DNA of 64,000 bases from an uncultured Desulfuromonas sp. (GCF_963678835.1 NZ_OY787470.1:620001-684000); one strand, 5' to 3'. Counted from the stretch's first letter, positions 48,145 to 57,043 are shown. A program made the numbers and translations. The notes: generated by a model from the sequence alone, not told the origin.

Positions 48145-48470
48145 ATTGGATTGTTGGTGGAGGCAGAGGGAGAGCAGCACCCATGATGGCGGGAATGGCA
48201 GAGGACATCAGCCCGTAAAAAGCCACCGCGCAGGTGATGGCTGTGGCACCCCAATGGACTCCCGTCAGCAGATAGGCCATGGTATGCACCCCTAAATACC
48301 ATCATCAAGCCCCCCCCCCTTTTTTTTGCGACCGATGCGATCCGACAGGGTGCTGAACACCACGCCGGAACCCGTATGATACCAGTACCATCAGCGGAAT
48401 ATTCGACAATCCGCTGCCAACGCCGACAATGGTCCAGCCGTAGTGGATGTTGGGGGGATTGCAAGGTGAT
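48145..48470 (-). pseudogene. Remnant of an MFS transporter
   Basis: Minus-strand pieces in different frames read like a major-facilitator protein: IHYGWTIVGVGSGLSNIPLM, then VFSTLSDRIGRKK (the MFS loop motif), then AYLLTGVHWGATAITCAVAF and YGLMSSAIPAIMGAALP. At least two frame changes separate them. One is at a run of ten C and eight T (48310-48327), which could be real decay or a sequencing slip. Most of a normal 400-residue transporter is absent. Confidence 0.65.
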
Positions 48471-48662
48471 GATTTATAGCGGCTGATTGTAGCCTAAGGG
48501 GGCTGTGAGGCAAAGATAAATAGCTGATGAGGGATCGGCCTAAGGGGGGGTGAACACGCCGCGTTTTTTTTGACCCCCTCGTGTGATGACCTTTGCAAAA
48601 AAACTCGGGACCATTGCTGACCCCGAGTTTTATCGAAATTACTTATGGAGTTATCATTCCGG

Positions 48663-48815
48663 CTAGTACTTGATCACAGTCAATTTTGTCACCGGAGTGA
48701 CCATCTGTAGGAGCGAATTTATTCGCGAATTGTTCTGGTCATTGATCCTTATCATGACGGGAATTCGCGGCTGAAGCCGCTCCTACAAGATGCAATTTCA
48801 TTGACAGAACACTAG
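48663..48815. repeat. Small element with CTAG ends enclosing REP-like copy 5
   Basis: CTAGTACTTGATCA at the left and TGACAGAACACTAG at the right resemble, imperfectly, the ends of the MITE-like copies at 38319 and 50370. The interior is the REP-like palindrome in inverse orientation, with its usual CAATTTTGTCA and GCAATTTCATTGA flanks. Confidence 0.55.
48707..48786 (-). repeat. REP-like palindromic element, copy 5 (inverted)
   Basis: GTAGGAGCGAATTTATTCGC ... GGCTGAAGCCGCTCCTAC, the same family as 2247-2326 but on the opposite strand. Confidence 0.87.
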
Positions 48816-48846
48816 ACATAATGGCTGACAGTTAGAAACAAAAAAG

Positions 48847-48923
48847 GACCTGCCCCTTGCAAACGTGGGTTATGTTGAAATTTTAATAACCCCAACACAG
48901 AGCCAAAACCAAGGAGGCAGGTC
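48847..48923 (+). promoter_or_regulatory. Hairpin sequestering the transposase ribosome site
   Basis: GACCTGCC (48847-48854) is complementary to GGCAGGTC (48916-48923), which overlaps the ribosome site AAGGAGG and abuts the start codon. An inner stem GGGTTAT/ATAACCC (48867-48873 and 48886-48892) lengthens it. Transcripts entering from outside would fold and block translation. Confidence 0.65.
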
Positions 48924-50039
48924 TTGAAAAATTCTAGCATGTTTATCGGATTGGACGTCCATAAAAAATCTATTGAGATAGCCATTGCCGAGGACGGTCG
49001 CACTGGCGAAGTTCGCCGATACGGTGAAATTGCCGGTGACTTGTCTGCTCTGGACAAGGTGGTTAGGAAACTTATTTCAAAAGGAGCTGAACTGCACTTT
49101 GTCTACGAAGCCGGTCCTTGCGGCTATGAGATTTACCGCCACCTGACAGCTCAGGGATTCGATTGCCAGGTGGTGGCCCCCTCAAAGATTCCAAGGAAAA
49201 GCGGCGAGCGGATAAAAAATGACCGCCGGGATGCGCAGATGCTTGCCCGCCTGCATCGGGCCGGTGAACTGTCCGGCGTCTTTGTCCCTGCGGCGGAAGA
49301 TGAAGCGATGCGGGATCTCACCCGCTCGAGAGAAGATGCCAAAATAACGCAGAAAAAAGCCAAGCAGCGCATTCTGGCTTTCCTGCTTCGGCATGGGTTC
49401 AGATACAACGGACGAACTCCTTGGAGTCAGGCCCATATGCGGTGGATCGCTGAGATTAAAATGCCCCATCCCGCTCAGCAAATCGCTCTTCAGGAATATG
49501 TCGACACATTAACTGAGAGCACGTGCCGGGTGAAACGCCTTACGGATCAGATTCAGCAACTTTTGCCGCAATGGCGTATGTTTGAGGTCACCAAGGCCTA
49601 TCAGTCACTACGCGGTGTCTCTTTAATTGTTGCTGCGACCACAGTTGCGGAAATCGGCGACCTGACACGTTTTGATAGTCCCGTTGAACTGATGTCCTAT
49701 CTTGGTCTGGTTCCATCGGAACACTCCAGTGGCGAGAAGACGAAACGAGGCGCCATCACCAAGACAGGTAATGGCCATGTGCGCCGGGTTCTTGTGGAAG
49801 CAGCCTGGGCTTACCGCCTTCCTGCCCGCATCAGTCGGGTGTTACATAAACGCCAAGAAGGTTTATCACAAGAGATTTGCGCTATTTCCTGGAAAGCCCA
49901 ACTCCGGCTCTGTGCCCGCTACAAATACATGCTGGAACGGGGAAAATGCAAGCAGGTGATTGTAACGGCCATCGCCCGGGAACTCTGTGCCTTCATGTGG
50001 GCCATCGCCCATGAGGTTGACATTCCGGAAGTGGTATAA
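48924..50039 (+). CDS. IS110-family DEDD transposase
   Basis: 371 residues starting at TTG, six bases after AAGGAGG; the next ATG is 15 bases further and worse placed. N-terminal RuvC-like DEDD catalytic domain: GLDVHKKS (D), VYEAGPCGY (E) and KNDRRDAQML (D...D). The C-terminal transposase_20 domain contains LRGVSLIVAATTVAEIGD, FDSPVELMSYLGLVPSE and GHVRRVLVEAAW, with the conserved serine region. Looks intact. This family moves by RNA-guided recombination. Confidence 0.96.
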   Translation: MKNSSMFIGLDVHKKSIEIAIAEDGRTGEVRRYGEIAGDLSALDKVVRKLISKGAELHFVYEAGPCGYEIYRHLTAQGFDCQVVAPSKIPRKSGERIKNDRRDAQMLARLHRAGELSGVFVPAAEDEAMRDLTRSREDAKITQKKAKQRILAFLLRHGFRYNGRTPWSQAHMRWIAEIKMPHPAQQIALQEYVDTLTESTCRVKRLTDQIQQLLPQWRMFEVTKAYQSLRGVSLIVAATTVAEIGDLTRFDSPVELMSYLGLVPSEHSSGEKTKRGAITKTGNGHVRRVLVEAAWAYRLPARISRVLHKRQEGLSQEICAISWKAQLRLCARYKYMLERGKCKQVIVTAIARELCAFMWAIAHEVDIPEVV

Positions 50040-50365
50040 CAAAGGTCAGAAAAAACACTCCAAAATAGGCAGGAGAAAGCATAACGCACAAGAACATACA
50101 TTCCATGGCAGTTGAAGGGGCGCAACCACGGTCAGGAGAATCCTCGTGAGCACTATTGGATAAGGCCTTTGGCCGAACTCACGATACTAGACAGAGGCAG
50201 CTCCGCGACGAAGACAAGTCTGGCGGTATCCAACCCGCGAATATCAGTCTGATGAGCCGTCGCAACAACGGTTCCGCCCCTGCAAGTGCCATGGAACATA
50301 AACAGAATAAAACCGCTGAATCAGTTGGGCAGGCAAAGAATATTCTTCTTGACAACTGTCAGCCA
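50040..50365 (+). ncRNA. Candidate IS110 guide (bridge/seek) RNA region
   Basis: The 325 bp after the transposase contain no gene but have GTGAGCACTATTGGATAAGG, CTAGACAGAGGCAGCTCCGC and GTATCCAACCCGCGAATATC. From memory, this type of sequence recurs downstream of transposases of this IS110 subgroup. Structure and function are inferred. Confidence 0.4.
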
Positions 50366-50369
50366 TATC

Positions 50370-50534
50370 AGTGCTCTGTCAATGCTAAAAATTCGTGTGA
50401 ATGGCACAGCATCGTGCCATTCACACAAGGCGCGAAATCGCCGAAGTGGCCATTCCACTTCAAGATTTTGCAACGCAGTGGGAATGGTGCGAGGCGAAGC
50501 CAGACCCGAAGATTTAGTGTTGTCAGAGCACTAG
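50370..50534. repeat. MITE-like element, copy 2
   Basis: Same element as 38319-38485: AGTGCTCTGTCAATGC...TTGTCAGAGCACTAG. Its terminal CTAG supplies the stop codon of the PEP-CTERM gene that ends at 50531. Confidence 0.85.
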
Positions 50535-50986
50535 GCTTTTTTTCGTTTTCGTGAGTAAAAAGCGAGCCCGGCCAGGCCGCAGCCGAGGAGCAAAACCGTC
50601 GCAGGCTCGGGGACCGACGAAATTTGAGAGCCCGGAACCTCAAAGAGATAAAGGTAACTATAGCCAAATACACTATTTGGAGAGTCAAAGTCCAGCAGGC
50701 TCACGCTATCGACAATCAAGTGTAAAGATCCCCCGCCATCCAAGCCATCCCCCTTTGAGTCGGTCATGTACAGGGTATAGTCACCCGGGTCAAGGTCCCA
50801 ATTATAAGAATACGTATGAGCATCCTTCAAATTTTCCCCCCCTGCATTAAAAGAGGGACCCGTAATAGACCAACTTGTCTCATTGCCCCACCAGCCTGCA
50901 TTGATATCGAAATACACTGGCGTGGCAAAGGCTGGGTAAATAAAACAGGTTGTGAAAATGAATAGCAGGAATATGGTTTTTTTCAT
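50531..50986 (-). CDS. Short PEP-CTERM protein
   Basis: 151 residues from MKKTIFLL, after CAGGAGAG; an in-frame upstream ATG lacks a site. A signal peptide (to about residue 20, PAFA) is followed by a small beta domain (FDINAGWWGNETSWSITG, NWDLDPGDYTLYMTDSKGDG) and a PEP-CTERM tail (SVPEPATVLLLGCGLAGLAF then YSRKRKKA). The stop TAG is the end of the inserted MITE-like element, so the original tail may have been slightly different. Confidence 0.85.
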   Translation of the reverse strand: MKKTIFLLFIFTTCFIYPAFATPVYFDINAGWWGNETSWSITGPSFNAGGENLKDAHTYSYNWDLDPGDYTLYMTDSKGDGLDGGGSLHLIVDSVSLLDFDSPNSVFGYSYLYLFEVPGSQISSVPEPATVLLLGCGLAGLAFYSRKRKKA

Positions 50987-51189
50987 AACACTCTCCTGGA
51001 TGTCACTAAAAAATTTCGTTTGCAAAAGCATGGCTAACTTAATGTGTCTATTTGCAAAAATAAGGCCAGTTAAAGGATCGCCGATAAGTCAATGAGTTAT
51101 CGTGATACGGGGTGAAAGAGAGGTGGTGTGTAAAAAAAATCGACATCTCTTTCAGCCATACCTGAGAGAGTGGTTAAGCCGATTCGCTG

Positions 51190-51440
51190 TATTGCTCTGG
51201 CCGTTTGCCACTATGCGCGCCGCCGCTTCCACTGTTACCCGCGTATTCCTCTACGACTGTCAGCCCGGCATCGGCCATGGCACTGAGGTCGTTCTGGAGA
51301 GAGAATAGGCCGATTTCCACCGATTGTTTATGATACGTCACGTTCATGCCTTGGCCGCTCAAGTGGTGAAAGGCCATTTTCACGTTATCCGGTTTTTGAG
51401 GCGCACCTTCTTCACGCATAAATCCCTTCTGAGACTTCAA
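51190..51440 (-). pseudogene. Truncated copy of the SAM methyltransferase gene
   Basis: The minus strand reads VKMAFHHLSGQGMNVTYHKQ, SVEIGLFSLQNDLSAMADAG and LTVVEEYAG, closely matching the last 80 residues of the methyltransferase at 62385-63107 (VTFHHLIGQGTDVTYHQQ, LTVVEEYVG). The N-terminal methyltransferase fold is absent. The C-terminus is altered (PEQYSESA), so it is probably non-functional. Confidence 0.85.
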
Positions 51441-52143
51441 CACGTTATCTGTCAAGTGTTTGCCGCATCCTGCTCGAAAATGGGGGGGGCTGGTTCCCGT
51501 TTTGGATCGCCCGTTCTTGAAAAATTACATCGCCCTACAGGTTGACCACAAAGACGGTCATTTTCTCTCCTTTATTTTCATTAATATCTGCGGCGCGCCA
51601 GCGGTTTGTAAGTACTAATAATTTGTAGTAAATTGTTGATATGTGTTGGTGTGATTATGTTCTAGGTATCTAATGTATATAGGCAATCCATATACATTTG
51701 TGTCTATTTCTTGGTATATATAATTTTTAGCATCTTATTTATTACAATTTATTAGATAAATATGTGCCTATTTTTTTATTGACAAACTGTAAACGTCATA
51801 CAAGATTGATCTGCAAAATTAATAAGCAAATTATCGTTTTTATTTATTTTATATATATGTCTAATTTTTTTGTTTTTTCGGCACTTTTTCAGCTTGTAGG
51901 AGGCCTTTCCTCGCGTCAAGTGCTGTCCAACAGCGTGTTTGCCGCAAATTCAGGGCAAGTATGACTCGACAGAGTCAATCTTCTTGGTGTTCAGGGCTGT
52001 CGTGATGATTTTTTTGTGATGTCTTTGCTTGGCGAAGTGTGGACGACGTCATCTTTTTGCTGACGGAAGATGTTTTTAGACGCCCTTGCCTTGTTGCGTG
52101 ATTCCGGTGCGATAAGAGGTACACAATAAACGTTCTGGTATTC
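51441..52143. other. Gene-poor AT-rich island
   Basis: 51600-51890 is strikingly AT-rich with runs such as TATATATAA and ATTTATTTTATATATATG. No gene with a ribosome site is seen. It looks foreign compared with the flanks. Confidence 0.55.
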
Positions 52144-52300
52144 GCAGGGTGTTGAAAAAGTCCCGTCCGGGGTTTTTTCAACGACGCAAGCCGAAAATGC
52201 GATTTCCGTCTTGCTCACAAAATCACGGATTTGAACGCCTGTCCTTGATTGTGGTCGCCTGTTTAAGAGCTCTACAAGCTGTTTTTTCAACCGCATGCTA
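52144..52300 (+). repeat. R2 dispersed repeat, copy
   Basis: Begins GCAGGGTGTTGAAAAAG, has hairpin TTGAAAAA...TTTTTTCAA, then CGAAAATGCGATTTCCGTCT, and ends TTTTTTCAACCGCATGCTA. The same order is found at 54594, 59661 (inverted) and 62215. Confidence 0.8.
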
Positions 52301-52394
52301 AACGGATTTCGATAAGCAGCCCAAGATTCTCCAGCGCAGGGCGTATTGACGTTGGGCAGACCAGGACAACGTTTTTATGAATGAAGAGGAGGAC

Positions 52395-53585
52395 ATGGCA
52401 ACGAAAAAAACGACGTATCTCGCCATATTGACGGTCCATCTCCTGTTGATGGTGACGGCTTGGCTTGTTGGGATTGGGCGAGAAGGGATCGTTGTTTTGA
52501 TCCCCGCCGGATTGGCGAGCATGATGATCATTCGCGCAGAATTCAGGAAAGCCTCGCTGCCCCAACCGGGTCTGGCAGCGATGTTCACCGGTGTTGTGCC
52601 GCCGCTGACCGAGTTACTGCGTGGGCTGCAACAAGAGGTTGGTGAACAGTGCCGGGATGCCTGCAAAGAAAGCCAACAGGTGCAGGATATCCTTGCCGAT
52701 GCCATTGATAAATTAGTCTCCAGCTTTACCGCGCTTGAATCGCATACTTCACGCCAAAGGCAATTGGCGATTCAGATGACGCATGGTCACGACAACGGTG
52801 CACAAGGGGCAATTTCTTTTAGCGCCCTGTTTCAACACATCGAATGTGCCATGCAACGCTTGTTGGACACGATGGTGACCCACAACGCACAAACCGAGCA
52901 GTTGGTTCTCTCGATAGATGAAACTCAGAGACAGTTTCATAAGATCCTCGACATGCTTAAGGACGTGAAAAAGATCGCTGAACAGACAAATTTGTTGGCG
53001 ATCAATGCCGCGGTCGAGGCGGCGCAGGCCGGAAACGCCGGCAAAGGGTTTGCCGTTGTCGCCGAAGAGGTCCGCACTCTCTCGGTTCGTTCCAACCGGT
53101 TCAGTGAGCAGATCGACCTTTGCGTGCAGGCGATCTCAACATCTCTCAATGAGGTGGCAACATCGGTGCAACGTCTTTCCGAGCGTTCCGGCCGAATGGT
53201 GGAAAAAGAACGCAATCATCTTGCAACAACCATGGAGCAAACGCGCGCATTCAACCACATTGTCGAGCAAAACGCGGAACAGATTTCTTCTCTTGCCGAG
53301 TCGGTGGCGCATCAGGTCCGCAGTGCTGTGACTTTCTTGCAATTTCAGGACATGTCGACCCAGGTGATTGAATCCGTCATATGGAGATTCGAATCCGTGG
53401 ACCGGTTGCTGTGTGATGTGGCCGAGCAGTTTGAAGCGCATTGCCCGCAAAACCGCAACGTTCCTGGCGATCCCTGCCGTCATCTTGAAATCGCAGTTCA
53501 GAATGCGTCTCAGCTGGTCCGTGAGCGTCACCACAATCCGGTGTCGCAGAAAAATATGGATGAAGGTGAAATCGAGCTGTTTTAA
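52395..53585 (+). CDS. Methyl-accepting chemotaxis-type signalling protein
   Basis: 396 residues from MATKKTTY (an ATG six codons upstream is possible; AAGAGG precedes the chosen one). Two hydrophobic helices near the N-terminus (about 6-25 and 28-48) leave almost no periplasmic loop. A coiled-coil region follows, then the MCP signalling tip [20 protein letters not shown] and [19 protein letters not shown]. The extreme C-terminus is acidic (DEGEIELF). No HAMP domain is obvious. It is first in a row with CheY, STAS, CheA, CheW and an MCP, and probably senses an internal or membrane signal. Confidence 0.88.
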   Translation: MATKKTTYLAILTVHLLLMVTAWLVGIGREGIVVLIPAGLASMMIIRAEFRKASLPQPGLAAMFTGVVPPLTELLRGLQQEVGEQCRDACKESQQVQDILADAIDKLVSSFTALESHTSRQRQLAIQMTHGHDNGAQGAISFSALFQHIECAMQRLLDTMVTHNAQTEQLVLSIDETQRQFHKILDMLKDVKKIAEQTNLLAINAAVEAAQAGNAGKGFAVVAEEVRTLSVRSNRFSEQIDLCVQAISTSLNEVATSVQRLSERSGRMVEKERNHLATTMEQTRAFNHIVEQNAEQISSLAESVAHQVRSAVTFLQFQDMSTQVIESVIWRFESVDRLLCDVAEQFEAHCPQNRNVPGDPCRHLEIAVQNASQLVRERHHNPVSQKNMDEGEIELF

Positions 53586-53614
53586 GTGCGTTAAAAGAAA
53601 GGAGAACGCGATAT

Positions 53615-53980
53615 ATGGCGAAAACAATCTTAGCCGTCGATGATTCGAAATCAATTTTACAGATGGTGTCATTCACCCTCACTGGGGCCGGCTACCAGGT
53701 GGTGGAAGCCGGCAACGGCCAGGAAGGACTGGCCCTCGCTCAGCGTCAAAAGGTGGATTTGGTGCTGACCGATCTCAATATGCCGGTCATGGATGGCCTG
53801 ACCCTGGTGCAGAAACTGCGTTGCAGCGCGGCGTATAAATTTACCCCCATCCTGATGTTGACCACCGAAGCCGGAGCCGACTTCAAGGCCAAAGGGAAAG
53901 CTGTCGGACTTACCGGCTGGCTGGTCAAACCCTTTGATCCGCAGAAGTTGCTCGCTGTTGTCAAAAAAGTTCTCGGATAA
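53615..53980 (+). CDS. cheY: CheY-like response regulator
   Basis: A 121-residue single receiver domain: acidic pocket VDDSKS, phosphorylation site LVLTDLNMPVMDG, switch threonine MLTTEAG and the lysine KPFDP. The start follows AAGGAGA. It is the presumed phospho-acceptor of the nearby CheA and lies 30 bp after the first MCP gene. Confidence 0.95.
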   Translation: MAKTILAVDDSKSILQMVSFTLTGAGYQVVEAGNGQEGLALAQRQKVDLVLTDLNMPVMDGLTLVQKLRCSAAYKFTPILMLTTEAGADFKAKGKAVGLTGWLVKPFDPQKLLAVVKKVLG

Positions 53981-54000
53981 CCTCATTTTGTGGAGATGCT

Positions 54001-54369
54001 ATGTACACCCTGGAAAGTAAGACCATACGGCACAGTGATGGGACGGCATGTCGTCAGTTGATGATATGCGGCGGACTCGGGATCGCCTGCATTCGGCGAC
54101 TCAAAGAAGATCTTCTCGCCGCCTTAAGCGACCACGCCCATGTTGTTTTGGATATGGCCGCCGTCACCGGCATCGACTACAGCGTGTTTCAGCTATTGTG
54201 TTCGGCCAACAAATACGCCCAGCAGCATGGCGGCCACTTCCAACTCCAGGGGCAATGCACGGAACTCCTGGTTGATCGGGCTCAGTCGTTGGGGTTCTTA
54301 CGTAATCATGCCTGTTCCAAAGTCGAGAACCCGGACACGTGTCTTTGGATTCCAAAAAACCTTAATTAG
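54001..54369 (+). CDS. STAS-domain protein in the chemotaxis operon
   Basis: 122 residues with the STAS fold pattern: ALSDHAHVVLDMAAVTGIDY, SVFQLLCSANKYAQQHGG and LQGQCTELLVDRAQSLGF. The serine that SpoIIAA-type antagonists phosphorylate appears in the GIDYSVF context. Its TAG stop coincides with the left end of a degenerate MITE-like copy. It stands 20 bp after cheY. It may tune CheA output or serve as an alternative effector. Confidence 0.87.
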   Translation: MYTLESKTIRHSDGTACRQLMICGGLGIACIRRLKEDLLAALSDHAHVVLDMAAVTGIDYSVFQLLCSANKYAQQHGGHFQLQGQCTELLVDRAQSLGFLRNHACSKVENPDTCLWIPKNLN

Positions 54370-54500
54370 CGCTCCAACAATACGAAAAATCGAGTGTCCG
54401 GCAGCGCAACGTGCCGTTCACGCAAAATGGAAAACCGCAGGCGTTGTGCGCGTGCTGTCCGATCCGATGATGTCGTGTCGATGGCGCACAGGCAAAACTG
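54366..54500. repeat. Degenerate MITE-like copy 3
   Basis: TAGCGCTCCAACAATACG then AAAAATCGAGTGT and CGTGCCGTTCACGC follow the order of the left half of 38319-38485 with many substitutions. The right end is not recognised. Confidence 0.45.
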
Positions 54501-54593
54501 TTTTTGCATTCGTGTGTCATGAGGACCTGACACGGGGACATTTTCGAGCCCTTTGCCGCAGCACCAGTTCCTTTCGGCTGTCACTGCGTTTTC

Positions 54594-54749
54594 GCAGGAT
54601 GTCGCACCCGTCCGTCCGGGGGCTTTTCACCGGCGCAAGACGAAAATGCGATTTCCGTCTTACTGACAAAATCACGGAGTTGAAAAACGGTCCTTGGTTT
54701 TGGTCGCCCGTCCATTGGCTCCGCAGGCTGTTTTTCAACCGCCTGTCAG
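54594..54749 (+). repeat. R2 dispersed repeat, copy
   Basis: GCAGGATGTCGCACCCGTCC...CGAAAATGCGATTTCCGTCT ...GCAGGCTGTTTTTCAACCGC. It lies between the STAS gene and cheA, with no gene in 54370-54792. Confidence 0.75.
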
Positions 54750-54792
54750 ATTAAGAACGCCTTTAATGCACCATTGCTCAAAGAGGTAACCC

Positions 54793-56898
54793 ATGCACAA
54801 TTTACAGCAAAATGCGTTTAAAGAAGAAGCGGTTGAATTGCTTTCTGAACTCGAAAATTCGCTGCTAGAGCTTGAAGAGCAGCCTGATGATTACGAAGCG
54901 ATCAGCAAAGTATTCCGGGCCATGCACACCATCAAAGGCTCCGGCGCCATGTTCGGTTTTACCGCGATCTCCGAATTTACCCACGAAGTCGAAACTGTTT
55001 TCGACCTGGTGCGCAACGGCGAACTGTCGGTGGACAAACACCTGGTTGATTTGTCCCTCAACGCGCGCGATCACATTCTGTCTCTGCTCGAGTGTGCACC
55101 TGAAGAACAGAGCGTATTTGCCGCGCGTGGCGAAGCGCTGGTTGCCCGATTTAAAGCCCTGGTTGGCGATGGCGACACTGGTTGCGCCGGCGCCGGGGAA
55201 GCAACCGGTGGCTTACCTGCAGGGAAAGACAACGAGCCCGTCACCTATCGCATCCGCTTTCGTCCCGCTGCCGACATCATGCACAACGGCACCTCCATCG
55301 CCCAACTGCTTGATGAACTCGCCGAACTCGGCGAATGCCGTACCATTGCCCATAAAGGAAATGTCGTCGCCCTCGACCAACTCGATCCCGAAAACTGCTA
55401 CGCCAGCTGGGATATCATTCTCACCAGCGACGACGGCGAAGACGCCATCCGCGACGTGTTCATCTTTGTCGAAGATGATTGCGAACTGAGTATCGCAACC
55501 ATTGATCTCGGTGATGATGACGATGGCATGGAGCATAAACGGATCGGTGATATTCTGGTTGAGCACGGCGACATCAGCCAGGCGGAAATCGATGCGGTGC
55601 TGGCCAAAAAGAAACGCCTTGGCGATCTTCTTGTTGAAGCCAACCTGGTCAGTGGCGACCAGGTCGACTCGGCCCTGCTCGAACAGCAAGCGATTCGCAA
55701 ACTCAAAGCAAAGAAAAAAGAAAAAACCCAAACAGCCAGCAGCCTGCGCGTCCCCGCCGACAAACTCGACGACCTCGTCAACCTCGTCGGCGAAATGGTC
55801 ACCGTCCAATCGCGCCTCAGCCAAGTCGCCAACCAGCGCCACGACGCCGATTTGCTCTCCATTGCCGAAGAAGTCGAACGCCTCACCGAAGACTTACGCG
55901 ACAGCACCCTCAACATCCGCATGCTGCCCATCGGCAGCACCTTCAGCAAATTCAAACGCCTCGTGCGCGACATCAGCGCCGACCTCGGCAAAGAAGTCGA
56001 ACTCAAAACCACCGGCGCCGACACCGAACTCGACAAAACCGTCATCGAGCAACTCGGCGACCCCCTCGTCCACATCATCCGCAACAGCATGGACCACGGC
56101 ATCGAGATGCCCGACGACCGCGTCGCCGCCGGCAAGTCCCGCACCGGCCAGGTCCACTTAAGCGCCGAACACTCCGGCGACAGCGTCATCATCAACATCA
56201 GCGACGACGGCAAAGGCATGGATCCCGAAGTGATCCGCCAAAAAGCCATCAGCAAAGGCGTCATCGGCGCCGACGAACAACTCAGCCACACCGACCTGCT
56301 CAACCTCATCTTCGCCCCCGGCTTCTCCACCGCCCAGAAAGTCACCGACCTGTCCGGGCGCGGCGTCGGCATGGACGTCGTCAAACGCGCCATCGAATCA
56401 TTACGCGGCAGCATCACCCTCGACAGCCAAAAAGGTCAGGGCAGCACCGTCAGCCTGCGCATCCCTCTCACCCTCGCCATCATCGAAAGCCTGCTCGTCC
56501 AGATCGGTGACGGCCGCTACGTACTGCCGCTGTCCGCCGTTGAAGAATGCATCGAACTCACCGCCAAAGACATCCAAGACGCCCATGGCCGCAACCTCGC
56601 CAAAGTTCGTGGTCACCTGGTGCCTTACCTGCCGCTGCGTGAAACCTTTGACATTGCCGGTAATTTGCCCGCCGTGCAGCAGATCGTTATCACCCAGATC
56701 AACGGTCATCAGCTTGGCCTTGTTGTCGATGATGTCATTGGCGAACACCAGACCGTTATCAAATCGCTTGGTCCCATGTATCGCGATGTGCAGTGCGTCT
56801 CCGGCGCCACCATTCTCGGTGACGGCAGCGTCGCACTGATTCTCGATATCGTGGCCCTCATGCAAAACGCCAGTGAAGATTGGCGGATCGCCGGATAA
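54793..56898 (+). CDS. cheA: Chemotaxis histidine kinase CheA with an MshEN-like segment
   Basis: 701 residues. P1 (1-110) has the phospho-histidine H45 in AMHTIKGSGAMFGF. A P2-like region (about 150-235) has TYRIRFRPAADIMHNGTSI. Residues 250-299 contain two tandem motifs RIGDILVEHGDISQAEID and RLGDLLVEANLVSGDQVDSA. The P3 dimerisation region (about 315-385) contains LVGEMVTVQSRLSQV. The P4 ATPase has HIIRNSMDHGIEMP, NISDDGKGMDPE, FAPGFSTAQKVTDLSGRG and GRGVGMDVV. P5 is CheW-like (VQIGDGRYVLPLSAVEECIE). Start: AGAGGTAACCC then ATG. Codon use changes sharply around 55740-56600. Confidence 0.96.
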   Translation: MHNLQQNAFKEEAVELLSELENSLLELEEQPDDYEAISKVFRAMHTIKGSGAMFGFTAISEFTHEVETVFDLVRNGELSVDKHLVDLSLNARDHILSLLECAPEEQSVFAARGEALVARFKALVGDGDTGCAGAGEATGGLPAGKDNEPVTYRIRFRPAADIMHNGTSIAQLLDELAELGECRTIAHKGNVVALDQLDPENCYASWDIILTSDDGEDAIRDVFIFVEDDCELSIATIDLGDDDDGMEHKRIGDILVEHGDISQAEIDAVLAKKKRLGDLLVEANLVSGDQVDSALLEQQAIRKLKAKKKEKTQTASSLRVPADKLDDLVNLVGEMVTVQSRLSQVANQRHDADLLSIAEEVERLTEDLRDSTLNIRMLPIGSTFSKFKRLVRDISADLGKEVELKTTGADTELDKTVIEQLGDPLVHIIRNSMDHGIEMPDDRVAAGKSRTGQVHLSAEHSGDSVIINISDDGKGMDPEVIRQKAISKGVIGADEQLSHTDLLNLIFAPGFSTAQKVTDLSGRGVGMDVVKRAIESLRGSITLDSQKGQGSTVSLRIPLTLAIIESLLVQIGDGRYVLPLSAVEECIELTAKDIQDAHGRNLAKVRGHLVPYLPLRETFDIAGNLPAVQQIVITQINGHQLGLVVDDVIGEHQTVIKSLGPMYRDVQCVSGATILGDGSVALILDIVALMQNASEDWRIAG

Positions 56899-57043
56899 GT
56901 TTTATTGGCGCCGTTTACTGTTTCGTAATGTCGGCGTCGTGATCATGTTGCGTGGGGGGTGGCTCGAAGTGCTGCCCTTAAAGCAATGTGGTCTATGGGA
57001 GAGAATGTCATGAAGCGCAGACAAGAGAGGAAGGAGAGTGTCT

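Larger units (their letters stand above)
48816..50365 (+). mobile_element. IS110-family insertion sequence (ends approximate)
   Basis: Contains one DEDD transposase gene. The left non-coding part (about 108 bp) and right non-coding part (about 325 bp) are the expected places for the guide (bridge/seek) RNA of this family. IS110 elements lack clear terminal inverted repeats, so the ends are approximate; they are set by the flanking repeat elements. Confidence 0.6.

Noticed and set aside
51764-51964. Small frame of 66 codons in the AT-rich island
   Set aside because: No ribosome site, GTG start, composition explained by AT-richness.
55398-56417. Minus-strand frame of 339 codons inside cheA
   Set aside because: Produced by the C-ending codon bias of that part of cheA; the plus strand has intact kinase motifs.
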